Origin: Smittium mucronatum
Taxonomy: Eukaryota > Kickxellomycota > Harpellomycetes > Harpellales > Legeriomycetaceae
Direction: 5' to 3'
Length of the DNA stretch: 49,512 nucleotides
NCBI GenBank assembly: GCA_001953115.1
Contig: LSSL01002426.1
Coordinates: 1-49,512, forward strand
Below, in pieces: positions 22,019 through 31,966 of the stretch. The notes beneath the pieces were generated by a model that was not told the origin of the DNA, did not search any database, and saw nothing but the letters and a program-made list of their open reading frames with translations. Position 1 is the first letter of the stretch, and the number at the start of each line of letters is the position of its first letter. Both the position numbers and the translations under genes were made by a program.

Positions 22019-22553
22019 AATAAAATCCTTACTCTTACTTGCTGTTGGATTTATGAAAATTTATTAAATATCTTAAGTAGTGAATGAATATCCAAAATAA
22101 AAGATCTAAATTTAGAATTTGATTTCTATTCTTCGTCGGATGCTCCATGATCTCTCCCGATCTTTTCTCGTGCTTTAAATAAAGTTTTGAAAGCCTTCCA
22201 AACACAAAATGGTCAGAAATATATCCTTATGGGTCCTACTCGTTACAGGATCCTTTATAATAATAATCATTCCTTAATAATGCACCTTTATGTTTTGGTG
22301 CAGATTTTCCCAACAACTGATGCCAAACTACTGGGAAATGGCTAAAATAGGTCTACATGCATGTTCAGCGTTAGTCTCATAGGTCTATCCAGTGATGTAA
22401 CATCCCCCTGCATTAAACATCCTCTCGTTGTAAATAATAATGTGTAAAGTAAATAAATAAATAAAAAGTAACCAATAATAAATGTGTTTATGTATCCATA
22501 GACCAATGGCTTCTGTTACAAAAAAAATAGCCTATGCATATGGATATTTTACT
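22019..22553 (-). repeat. 5' LTR (535 bp)
   Basis: Promoter-bearing LTR in element sense, 534 of 535 bases shared with the 3' LTR (C at 22146 versus G at 17232). It contains TATTTATTTATTTAC and ATTGG stretches that could be promoter elements, not assignable with confidence. Same AG...TT termini as its partner. Confidence 0.97.
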
Positions 22554-22558
22554 AAAGT
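22554..22558. repeat. Target-site duplication AAAGT (right)
   Basis: Exact copy of 17100-17104 immediately after the right LTR. The uninterrupted target would read through AAAGT into GACTCAATTC. Confidence 0.9.
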
Positions 22559-24053
22559 GACTCAATTCAACGCGAAATTTACCACCATCCCCACCCCCCC
22601 CTTTTTTTTGAGATGTCATATGCTTGATATCAAATTTGAAATAAAAAAAACGTGCCATGATTTTTTTCCTAGCAGTTTACGCATTCAATGCCAAAACTAT
22701 TTACCCATTTTTATTCTGTCTTAATCTATAAATACGCTTATTCATTGATTATATCTAAATTGGCATTATTATCGACATTTCTAATCTGTTTCACTTTAAT
22801 TCCATCAATTTATTTTTTTGGCTAATTATAAATATCTACTAAATTTAATATTACTAAATTCTTTGTGAAAACTTCTCATTCAAATCATTCAATATTAGCT
22901 ACCATGCAAATTTATGAAATTTAATGAAAGATCTTATGTAAATCTCACGGAGGTTTCCTAAACTCATCTCCATTCCATTATTAATTTCTGGATTTTGAAA
23001 AACGTTGGATTTTCCGTCAGAGGCTCAAAGGTCCCCGAATAATTCCTAGTTCATCTAGTCAATACATTTTTCGCATGATTCGCATGATTATACATCAGTA
23101 TAATTGGACTGGTGTTATATTGGTACTATTTCCTGAATAGGTGTGAAATAGGCAATTTAGACTTTTTCGGTGTAATTAAATCTATTAATTTGTCCTCCCT
23201 CTTTTCACATTATCCTTTGATTAGTATCCTTCATCCTTACCCATTGTGACACGAAACTAGGATTTCTTATCATGTAAACAAAAAAAAAAGGCAATGGGCT
23301 CAATACCCAATATCTTTTTGTAATTACTAATGGGTAAATGGATTGGCGAAAAATACATCTGAGTGGATTGATTCGCATCTTAATAAATCAAGGGGAGTTT
23401 TCAACAGATAAAATTCTTGAGAATTCTACGCTTTTTTATGTAAAAAAATAGAGTACTCAAATATAAAATAATTCAAAAATGATTTGTTCCTGAATATTTC
23501 AGGACCTGTGAGTTCAAAATTGGTCTATTATTTTATTTTGGCAAAAGCCTAAAGAGAACAGTAAGTCCCGAATAAATACTAATCATTCGCAGTAACATTA
23601 ACATTTTCAAATTTGAATAGCCATCCTATAGCTAATAAGGGCTGAAATACAAAAAGAAATTCGACTTAACAAATAATAAATATTGAAATATTACTTGAAA
23701 AAGAGCAGACCTTACTTAGGGGCATTTGGAGATTTACTCAATAGGCCTATTTATCGATTGTATTTAATGCAAAAATGTTTTTCATAGATTCACAGAGCAG
23801 CTTTCTTATTTATAACACAGAACAAGCTTTGTTCTTGGAAAAGGAAATATAGCTGTTTCACAAAGTTGATGGAACTTTAATCTAGAGGTTCTTAGTACAT
23901 TTGAAAAAGGGGAAACAACATTTCTTTATATCCCTTTTAACAAGAAATAGTATGATTTGAAATCATTTCACTTTTTTCCAGAACAAATAATGCAGTGAAG
24001 TTGGAGGCGTGTTCATGGTTGTGTCGATCAATACATTCGAAATGGGAATATGA
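22559..24053. other. Intergenic, no gene seen
   Basis: Moderately AT-rich. A C-run followed by a T-run occurs near 22590-22609. I find no frame with a credible start or family resemblance. The first part was, before the retrotransposon arrived, adjacent to the upstream region of the 723-residue gene. Confidence 0.6.
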
Positions 24054-24057
24054 TTAA

Positions 24058-24227
24058 CCCAACAGCCAGATATCTTAAATGTGCCATCATCATTAGCCAA
24101 AATGCATACTACCTTGATTTACTCTACATAAGCTATACATTTAATTGGCTACTTAATTTTTATTCCCAGACTAGGTTACTTTTTTCTAACAAATGGGAGT
24201 CCACATTGAGCCCTGGTCGAAAAAGAG
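24058..24227 (+). mobile_element. TTAA-flanked MITE, copy 5
   Basis: 170 bp with TTAA on both sides (24054-24057 and 24228-24231). The right end read inward is CTCTTTTTCGACCAGGGCTC, followed by GACTCCCATTTGTTAG, matching the type B side of copy 3 (ACTCCCATTTGT). The left end CCCAACAGCCAGATATCTTA is a degenerate type A end. An apparent 64-codon frame across it is a by-product. Confidence 0.5.
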
Positions 24228-24231
24228 TTAA

Positions 24232-27200
24232 AAGGAATTCCTAGATTAACTATAAAAGTAAAAACTAATTCTTTAGCTTTTAATGCGCAAACGACACATT
24301 TTTTTTAAACTAATATTTTCATTTTGTCAAAGGCTATATTGTGCAGAAATGAGAGAGTATTAGAGTAGTTTATTACGAGTATATTTTTTTGTTGTATAGA
24401 TAATGAAACTTGACTATCAAAAGATAGTTTATTAGTGAATTATATAAAAAAAAAAGACCGCTTACAATTATCTGTGTAATGGCTAAATGTATATTTAACG
24501 GGGTTAGAGATGGTTGGATTGAGATATAAAACAGCTATATACTTATTTCAGTGACCTACGCAGCAAAAATATGTTTGTTTATGATTTTTTTTTAGAATAA
24601 AAATGTTTGTAGTTATCATGTATTTATTTTTTAAAAATAAAAATGGGCAAATTTATTTAAATTGGATTTATCTTATACTATTTGAAATTTCAAAAATTCG
24701 TGTCTAAATTAGGCCTGACTTCTTGGAGGAGCAGTTTTTTCTTGATAATTTATTCTAATAATGTAAGCTGGATAAAAAAAAACATCTTCTCATACTGCTT
24801 AATTTTAGATAAATTGGTTATATTTATAAAAAACACAACTTTTTTTTTAAATCCCCAATTTATATACACGATGTACAAATTCAAGATATTTCATAATAAT
24901 CAATACCCAACATAAGTCTGCTTTCTCACACAGGACACGTGTATTATAGTGGTATACTTAGGGGTTATGGTATAGAGTCTTTAGCCAATGGTTACTTACT
25001 GTATTATATTTCACATTAACATCACTAAAAGGTTTCCCGATGAGTTGTCCTAATTGAAGGGGATGTTTTGAAAAATTAAAAAGTAAATTAATAGATAAAT
25101 AAATAAAAATAGTGCAAAAATCTCTATATTTCTTTAAAAGAAAAATAAATCAAATCTGAGCAATTGTTTCGAAAAAAATATCATTTAATTTTCGCTTTTA
25201 TCTCCAATTTTTGAGTTTTAGCTATAAATTACAAAGTTTGGGGGGTGTGGTTGATTTCACTATTTTTTTTGACAAGGATGGTTAATTTTATGCAATTTAG
25301 TGCGTATAAAAGGATAAGAAATTCACCAGGTATACCAAAAATCAAATTACTATCATCCTTAAAAATTTAAGCTATGGCGGGTAGTGGATTTGAATAGAAA
25401 TAAAATAGAGGTCCAAGCTTTCCTTCTTTTTTTTTCAAGCAGAATTACCAAAATGTCATCAAATCAAAAAAGCGCTTAATAAAAGTTAAATAATCAATGC
25501 AGTACTTTTTCACCAAGTTTAAATATATCGACTAAAATAAATAAATAAAGCAACTACTAGAATACCAGCCCCTATTAGAATTTATCTAGATGAACTAGAC
25601 ATTTTGGATTAAGATATTTTCAAAAAAGAAAAGTTTTCTATTTCATTTAAAAAAAAGATCAAGATAATTACAATTAAAATTGGCTGTAATAGAACATTGT
25701 CTCCACTTTACTTAAATTAGTAAGCTATAATTGAGATTGGTGATTGATTTTTTTGGTAGATCAAAATAATGGGGGGTTTTATTGTATTAAATCGAATTTA
25801 GAAGGTGCTCAAACATAAACCACAAAAAAATGGTGCCATAGCCTGTTTATTTGAACCGAGATGTCATTATATTTCTTAATTACCAAAAAGTGACCCATAT
25901 AGATATTTTTGAGATCAAATATTCATTTTTACTTATATAGGCATTTCAAAAATACTATTAAACCTAAATATATAAAGAGGATCAAATATTGGTATTTAAA
26001 TGGCTATTGATAAAAGTTTTTAAATTAAAAGTAATATATTTTATCGTAAAGGTCTGTATTTAAAAGGGATTTGCGATTAGACGGTGCGACTCTGGTTATA
26101 TTTGTTACTCAGTATTTTGGGAATTGTACTAGTTGCATTTTCAATAGAGTTATAAAAGGAAATATTTTCATAAATACACCTTTAATAAGTCTATAAACAT
26201 GCAGCACTACGTTTCTCTAGAATAAGGTGTAAGTTTTTTCGTAAAATATGTTTGTATTGCCTCTGGTTAATTAAATCAAGCATTACCATCTTTATCAAAC
26301 CAAAAAATAAAAAAAGCGGAAATATGATGTATTTTTTAAAATGCAACCTCAGTTCCTTAAGGCGAGTCTGTATTCGGCAATATTATTCATCGTAAATTAG
26401 CAATAGGTCTATCCTAGGAACAATTTTATCATTTCATTGGTAAAAATTGGTCTGATTCAGAAAAAAAATGTAGTGTTTTTAATAAATCAGTTATAGATAA
26501 ATTATTTACACAATTTGGTTTTCAATCTCGTTTTGAAATTTGGTTTTTAGAAGAAATTCATGTTTAGGTGTAACATTAAAAAGTTTTAAGATCATTCTCT
26601 ATAATTATGATCTGATATTCTAAATTAACCGCTTGCCTCATTCCTCCCGCTGCATTTCGTATTTTTTACAGAGTATCAGATAGACATGAATAAATCAATG
26701 AATTATTTGTACTAAAATCAATTAAATAAGAAAATTTAATCAACCCTACACAAAAAAATTCACTTTTTATTCTATCCATCAGCTGGCTGTATTAAGAGCT
26801 TAAACAAAAGGTAAATTTCAATGATAAGACTGCCTAGTCCAAAAACGAAAACCATCTTTCATAACAGGAAATAATTAATTTTTCCAATATAATTATGGTA
26901 TCAATGGCTTATGTCAATCTCTTGAGGGCCACAAATCGTTTGTAGTTACGATATGCCATGAATCTATCTTTTATATTTAAAACGGTGGCTAATGGCTAAT
27001 GGCTAATGGGATTACATTGCAATAAAAACTAACTTTGGTTTCAAAGTTTTATCTAGTCTACATTTTATCCACTTTCGCACTTTGATCAGGTAAGAGCCAT
27101 CTGGCCAACCAAATATAATTAGAAATAATTTTTAACATGTCTATATCGAATTCGTTTCGCCGTGATTACAATATACCCATAATAATATTAAAATTATGCG

Positions 27201-27520
27201 AAAAAATAATGATTAAATATAACATGAAAAGATTAACTTATTTAGTTCAAATTATAAATTTGATTAATCCTTTTAGGATAATGTTTTTTTTACACAAAGA
27301 TTGTTTGGTATAATTAGATGGTAGATTTCACTTTCAGGTTTCAATAAAGGCCCTCTATTCCTATACCGCTCAAGATGTTCAATGTGCCCTAATTTAATAA
27401 AGTTAAAATACATTTGTAAAATGTAAACAAACATCCAATTAAATGCATAATTATTATAAAATACCCCAAAGTAGTGCAAATATTGGATGTTGGTAGTAGT
27501 ACATTCAAGCTATCTGACCT
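24232..27520. other. Intergenic, no gene seen
   Basis: About 3.3 kb without a defensible ORF. It contains three tandem GGCTAAT units (26987-27007). The 68-codon minus frame at 27273-27479 starts at TTG. Base composition is intermediate, suggesting decayed mobile DNA, but I cannot name further elements. Confidence 0.55.
26987..27007. repeat. (GGCTAAT)3 tandem repeat
   Basis: Three perfect copies of a 7-bp unit, followed by a partial GG. Short minisatellite of no evident function. Confidence 0.9.
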
Positions 27521-27524
27521 TTAG

Positions 27525-27687
27525 CTCCTTCAGGGAATGGTGTACAAAAATGGCCTCTATTTTTCATTCAATAAAAATATTTTATTAAAAATAGAGGTTT
27601 ACTATTGGTGTTATTACATTTATTTGCAAATAGCACAGGTTTATTTTGGCGAGTAGAAATTCGATGTTTTTTTGAGTCTGGAAAGGG
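27525..27687 (+). mobile_element. TTAA-type MITE, copy 6
   Basis: 163 bp between TTAG (27521-27524) and TTAA (27688-27691). The left end CTCCTTCAGGGAATGGTGTA leads into CAAAAATGG, a type A end. The right end read inward is CCCTTTCCAGACTCAAAAAA, almost the type B end of copy 1. The interior has an AT-rich inverted repeat (CCTCTATTTTT... / ...AAAAATAGAGG, 27554-27598) that would form a strong hairpin. Confidence 0.65.
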
Positions 27688-28027
27688 TTAAAGAGCCACA
27701 AACACTCAAATACCCTAACCATTTAACTTCAAAAATATTTTACTAAATTTGATTATTAATTTTTGAAGAAATTCACCAGTAAATTCAATCCATTTAGTCA
27801 ATAGAATGTTAATTTATCTCAATTTATAGCGAAATAGAAGTAGCAGCTGCTCGTGATTGCGCGATAGTTTATCAACTGTATAAAAGTTTTTGAATTATTG
27901 ATAATTGAAAAAAAAATTTAATCCAAGATTCAATCAGAAAAATATAAAAATGAGGCATTCTCTTAAAATTCCGTGTTACAAAAAAAAATAGATACATTCT
28001 CTTTAAGAACGGATGCTCTCCTACTAA

Positions 28028-28246
28028 ATTTTCAAGACTTTCCTAATTTGGATAGATGGCGCTAAGATCAAGCGCAAATTTATTGGGTAGTTCAAAATAT
28101 GACTTTTATAGGCTAATTTTCTATTGGTATAACGTTGAAATTCTATTAGGGACAACATGTTTTTCTATTTTAATTGGTCTGATTTTAGACAAATTCAAAT
28201 TTAGCCAATCATTTACACAGATAAAAAAGTCTGGCCTTGGAAAGAG
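28028..28246 (-). mobile_element. MITE relative, intermediate size, copy a
   Basis: About 219 bp, aligning with 29827-30041. Shared stretches include TTTCCTAATTTGG near the left end, ATTAGGG...ATGTTTTTCTAT in the middle, and GGCCTTG followed by GAAA at the right. The right end resembles an inverted type A end. Flanks are CTAA and TTTC. An ATG-initiated 68-codon frame inside is not preserved in the other copy, so I do not call a gene. Confidence 0.45.
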
Positions 28247-28498
28247 TTTCCCAAATAGGTAATTTTTTATTTTTTATTTATACTATAATTTTATTAGTTA
28301 ATAATTAACTAAAAGTTGTGTGAGAAAAACGACCCGGGACTGAGCTTAATTTTGTGTTTTAATTTATACATCATTCTCAGATTTTCCGGTCTATTAACTA
28401 TTTCTCAATAATAAAGTAAGTTATGAATCACAATTCCGTTACTGGTATTTTCTGACATTAAACCCCGGTGATAAAAAAAACTTATACGAAACTATTAG

Positions 28499-28653
28499 CT
28501 CATTCAGGACCCGAGGCGAAAATAGAAATTTACTAATCAATAAAATAATATTCAGCCCCAAATATCTGACTATGTTGGTTAAATATTTGCTAAAAAGCTG
28601 CGTGATATTTTATCAGTATATTATAGGTCTGATAGAAATGGCAGCCAAAAGGC
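28499..28653 (+). mobile_element. TTAA-type MITE, copy 7
   Basis: 155 bp. The left end CTCATTCAGGACCCGAGGCG, continuing AAAATAG, is a type A end after TTAG (28495-28498). The right end read inward is GCCTTTTGGCTGCCATTTCT, next to TTAA 28654-28657. That TTAA also serves as the left flank of copy 8, so the two elements abut. Confidence 0.4.
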
Positions 28654-28657
28654 TTAA

Positions 28658-28801
28658 CCCACTCCGAGTCTGAAAATTACTGAGCTCCTATTTGAAAAGA
28701 TTTAAATTTTCTATTCGATGGTTATAAAAAACAAGCCGGTAAAAGATGTTTTTATTTAATGAAAAAGGAAAATCACTTTTGTACCACCTGTTCTAAAAAG
28801 A
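28658..28801 (-). mobile_element. TTAA-type MITE, copy 8
   Basis: 144 bp. The left end CCCACTCCGAGTCTGAAAAT is type B; the right end read inward is CTTTTTAGAACAGGTGGTAC followed by AAAAGTG, type A. Flanks are TTAA (28654-28657) and TCAA (28802-28805). Inverted relative to copy 7 and directly joined to it. Confidence 0.5.
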
Positions 28802-29238
28802 TCAAGAGCTAATTTAGAAACTAATGAAGTTTTAGTTCTTTTACGATCTGTAGACTAAACCGTGTCAATGTCTTTTAGATAATACTCATTACAAACAAAA
28901 CTTTGATCCTCTCCACTTCTAAAAATACATGAACCCCTATTCGAGGAAACCAAAAATTTATATTATGCGGCACACACTAATAAGCAGACTATAAAGACTG
29001 AATTTTGGCAAATATTTTGTGCTGCCTAAAATTTTTCGACATTTTGTGTCATCAGCCTGAAAGAGTCAGCAGTGACAAAAAATTTAAGGTCAAATTTTCA
29101 AAATGATCAAATATGATTAAGATTGGTCTAAAATCTATGAATTATTGCAAATTTATTGAGTTCAAGTTTGCTACAGTAATAAGTTGAAATATAAATTGAT
29201 TATCTAGTAAATGAAAATTATTACAGTCTTAAAATTAA

Positions 29239-29563
29239 CCCTCTAGGAATTAAGTCTATTTGTGTCTTCAATTTTCTTCTTAATTTTGATTTTTAACTGA
29301 ATAAATCGACTCGAAATACATATCCCTCTAGCAAATAGTCAGAGAAATTACCAATGGCTATTTTATGAGACCTAAACGTCTACTTGAATCGTTCGTAGTC
29401 GGCAGACCAAATTGTGCATTTATTTTATGCCCAATAATGGTTTCTAATTGGGATTCATATTACAAGAAGTGTTTTTTGATAGGACAATCTGTATATTTTA
29501 TCAAACCGAATCAATAAATTTACAGCTAATCGGAGAGTAAAAAGGTCCCTAGACGCTAAAGAG
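29239..29563. mobile_element. Possible long-class MITE, 325 bp
   Basis: Between two TTAA sites (29235-29238, 29564-29567). The left end CCCTCTAGGAATTAAGTCTA and the right end read inward CTCTTTAGCGTCTAGGGACC show the CCC/CTCTTT pattern only loosely. TTAA is common in such AT-rich DNA, so the pairing is uncertain. The size agrees with 30710-31029. Confidence 0.3.
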
Positions 29564-29826
29564 TTAATTTTCTATTGGGCTCTAAATACAATAGTTTGTT
29601 TTTGCACTACAGCAGAAAGATGGACAATTTTTCCCAAAAATTTAGGTGAAAAATTGTATGTATTTCCCTTTAGAATTTTTTTTTCATTTATAGCCTATTT
29701 TCTTTAACTCAGAATTCCTTTTTAGCATATCATATACAAAAAGCCATGGCAAATAGGAATCATATAATTTTCTAGACAATGCTTCATATGGGAGGTTCGC
29801 TAATATAGCGGACACTTCTGTTTTAA

Positions 29827-30041
29827 CATTTTACTCTTTCCTAATTTGGGATTTTTTACAAAGTCAAAGAATACATTTATTGGCTAATTAAGATCCATTG
29901 TTGCAAGAATGAATGTTCTATTAGATAGACTTTGAAAAATTATTAGGGCTAGTATGTTTTTCTATATTTATTGGATTAATTAAAATTAACATTATTATAT
30001 TTAATGGCTTACATGTAAAAAAAGTATGGCCTTGAAAAGAA
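29827..30041 (-). mobile_element. MITE relative, intermediate size, copy b
   Basis: About 215 bp, homologous to 28028-28246. It follows TTAA (29823-29826). The left end CATTTTACTCTTTCCTAATT resembles the type B end of copy 4. The right end AAAAGTATGGCCTTGAAAAG resembles an inverted type A end. No coding capacity. Confidence 0.45.
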
Positions 30042-30709
30042 TCTCTAATAATAAACCTCAAATTCTTAAAATTCAATGCTCAGATTTTTTACATACACCG
30101 ATTCGTCATAGCACTGAGATACCTATTATGAAAGACCTTGCAAAGAAGTTTTTCTAATTTGTGCCATATTTTTATACCCTTATTATTCATTTGTTAATAA
30201 CTTTAGATAAAATTAAGGGATTCTTTTTTTTACTAGACTTTTTTTTACCTATTTAAATTATCAGCTAAACTCTAGATACAATCATTTAGGGATTCAATCT
30301 TCAAATTAATGAACGAGTGTTAAAAAAAGTATATTTAATTCGACATTCTTATTGTTTTTTTTTTTATTAAAAAGCGCCATTTTGGGATTTGCGTTTTTTT
30401 ATTTCACTATAAGTCGTTAAATTGTAGCATTGCCTTATTTACAAATTAAAAAAGAGGCAAAAAATTAATAGATAAGCGACCATTCCAAATTAGAATATCC
30501 TAATTATACTAGATTGATAATGCTAATTTTCCTGATAAATATACCTCTCTAAATTACAGAAAATTGAAGAATGTGGACCGCCCCAAGGGAAAAAGGAGCT
30601 AATCTGAAACTCGTTTAAGAAATCTAAAAACAATTCAATTTTAGAAACGAATATGTTATTGGCTGTGTTATAATATTCAATTTAGTTTGCCAAGAACTCA
30701 GCGTTTTAA

Positions 30710-31029
30710 CTTTTCAGGGCGATGGCCAAAAATGGAAATGGCTTTCGCTTAAATCTTTCCGGATTCAAATTATTGCCTATATTAAATTTGCAGCATTATC
30801 AAACTCGATTAGTTTAATTGTTTGGGTTTTTCATGTGTTTATTGATTTTTTCCTCCTAAAGAAACATAATTAAAAAAATGATGCCATTTTCTTGCTCATT
30901 GTTTTGAAAGTTGAAATTCAAGCAAATAATTTGGCTTATGGGAACATGATTGAATGAAAGTTATTAGCTATCAAATAAGAAACTACATTTAGTAATCAAA
31001 GACTCAGTATATTTTTTATCCAGAAAGGG
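30710..31029 (+). mobile_element. TTAA-flanked MITE, long class (320 bp)
   Basis: Perfect TTAA on both sides (30706-30709, 31030-31033). The left end CTTTTCAGGGCGATGGCCAA continues AAATGG, a clear type A end. The right end read inward is CCCTTTCTGGATAAAAAATA. It is about twice the length of the common 160-170 bp class but uses the same ends, and may be nearer the parent element. Confidence 0.6.
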
Positions 31030-31324
31030 TTAAAAAGCAATCAGCTCTTGAGGTGATAGCACAGAGAAATTCTTTTCGAAACCAGGCTATTTTTCACTCC
31101 TCGCTCAATTGGTCAAATAGGAATTTATCTCTCATATGAGCCAATAATATTAAAAAACTCTAGACAAATTAATTTTATAAATTTCACCAATGGAAAATGT
31201 ATTAGAGTTTAGATTTAATAATATTCAATAAATTTATATATTCCATAAAAATTGTTTTCCAAATTAGGTAGACTTTAAAAACTTGCAAGCATATCTATTC
31301 TCAAAAAGAATATCCTATGTTTAA

Positions 31325-31355
31325 CCCTTTCAGGATTGAATGTATCAAAATAGCC
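31325..31355 (+). mobile_element. Unpaired type A element end
   Basis: TTAA (31321-31324) followed by CCCTTTCAGGATTGAATGTA and TCAAAATAGCC is an excellent type A end, but no partner lies at the usual distance. A type B-like end occurs near 32500-32528 (read inward CCCTTTGCGTCCAATGTGCG). If paired, the element would be about 1.2 kb and would have been invaded by the inverted-repeat element at 31437-31965. Confidence 0.4.
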
Positions 31356-31436
31356 ACCATTTTTAGGATTAATCAAACGCTTTAGTTACAAAAAACATGC
31401 ATAATGGGCCAATTTATAAATAATCTATTAGAAAAG

Positions 31437-31965
31437 GTTGTACGACATTTCACCCAAAGACGTTTGGTCCAATTAATTTGGCCAAATGGACATTTCATCC
31501 AAAAACATTTGGCTAATTCCACCCATAGTAAAAATTTGTGTTTATACGAATTCTTTATTAAATCTAGCACTTATGTATTCAGGATCCGATAATTTGAGTT
31601 AGAAACTCAAATATTTGTTGTCTTCTATCATAATGTTTATATAAACAAACGTATTCGCTCTAATAGAGTGCTTTTAGCAGCTTTTCAAGATTTTATATGG
31701 ATTTTCATTCTTAAAAAGCCATGATATTATTTACAATTCATATTGTTAAAAATCTTATTATGTTTTGAAAAGATTGTTTTGATCGCGAAGTGAGTTATAG
31801 AAAGAAAAAAAATCACCAATTTTCATTGCGTGATTTCTTCATTTGATGAAATGTCCATTGGGCGATATCTCCATTTGGTGAATTGTCCATTGAATCAAAG
31901 TATATTTGATGAAATGAGATTTGGGTCAAAAAATTGGATCAAATGTCGCGGCACCATTAGAAAAT
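31437..31965. mobile_element. Inverted-repeat element with repeated subterminal motifs
   Basis: The roughly 90-bp left arm (to about 31525) and right arm (from about 31845) are inverted copies. Both carry several variants of a TTTGGATGAAATGTCCATT unit. The outer ends match when read inward: GGTTGTACGACATTTCACCC on the left, GGTGCCGCGACATTTGATCC on the right. The 320 bp between the arms is non-coding. This looks like a non-autonomous DNA transposon of a family other than the TTAA MITEs. I cannot assign a superfamily or define target duplications. Frames of 62-115 codons across it start at alternative codons and are not counted as genes. Confidence 0.55.
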
Positions 31966-31966
31966 G

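Larger units (their letters stand above)
17105..22553 (-). mobile_element. Intact Ty3/gypsy LTR retrotransposon
   Basis: 5449 bp, minus-strand orientation: 5' LTR at 22019-22553, primer-binding site, a single Gag-Pol ORF, polypurine tract, 3' LTR at 17105-17639. The AAAGT duplications delimit it exactly. Domain order PR-RT-RNaseH-IN assigns it to Ty3/gypsy (Metaviridae). The LTRs differ at one base (17232 G versus 22146 C), so the insertion is recent, and every catalytic motif is present. The internal region is compact: the ATG is about 38 nt from the 5' LTR and the stop codon touches the polypurine tract. I see no separate envelope-like ORF. The element lies divergently upstream of nothing obvious on its right and about 290 bp upstream of the 723-residue gene, both on the minus strand, so its 3' LTR could drive or disturb that gene. 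Confidence 0.97.

Noticed and set aside
22003..22019. A complete tRNA-Ile gene at the anticodon-arm-like sequence
   Set aside because: Only the anticodon arm is present; the flanks are LTR and gag leader, with no acceptor, D or T arms. It is a primer site, not a tRNA gene.
28056..28262. 68-codon ATG frame beginning MALRSS
   Set aside because: Lies within a MITE relative; the homologous copy at 29827-30041 does not keep the frame.
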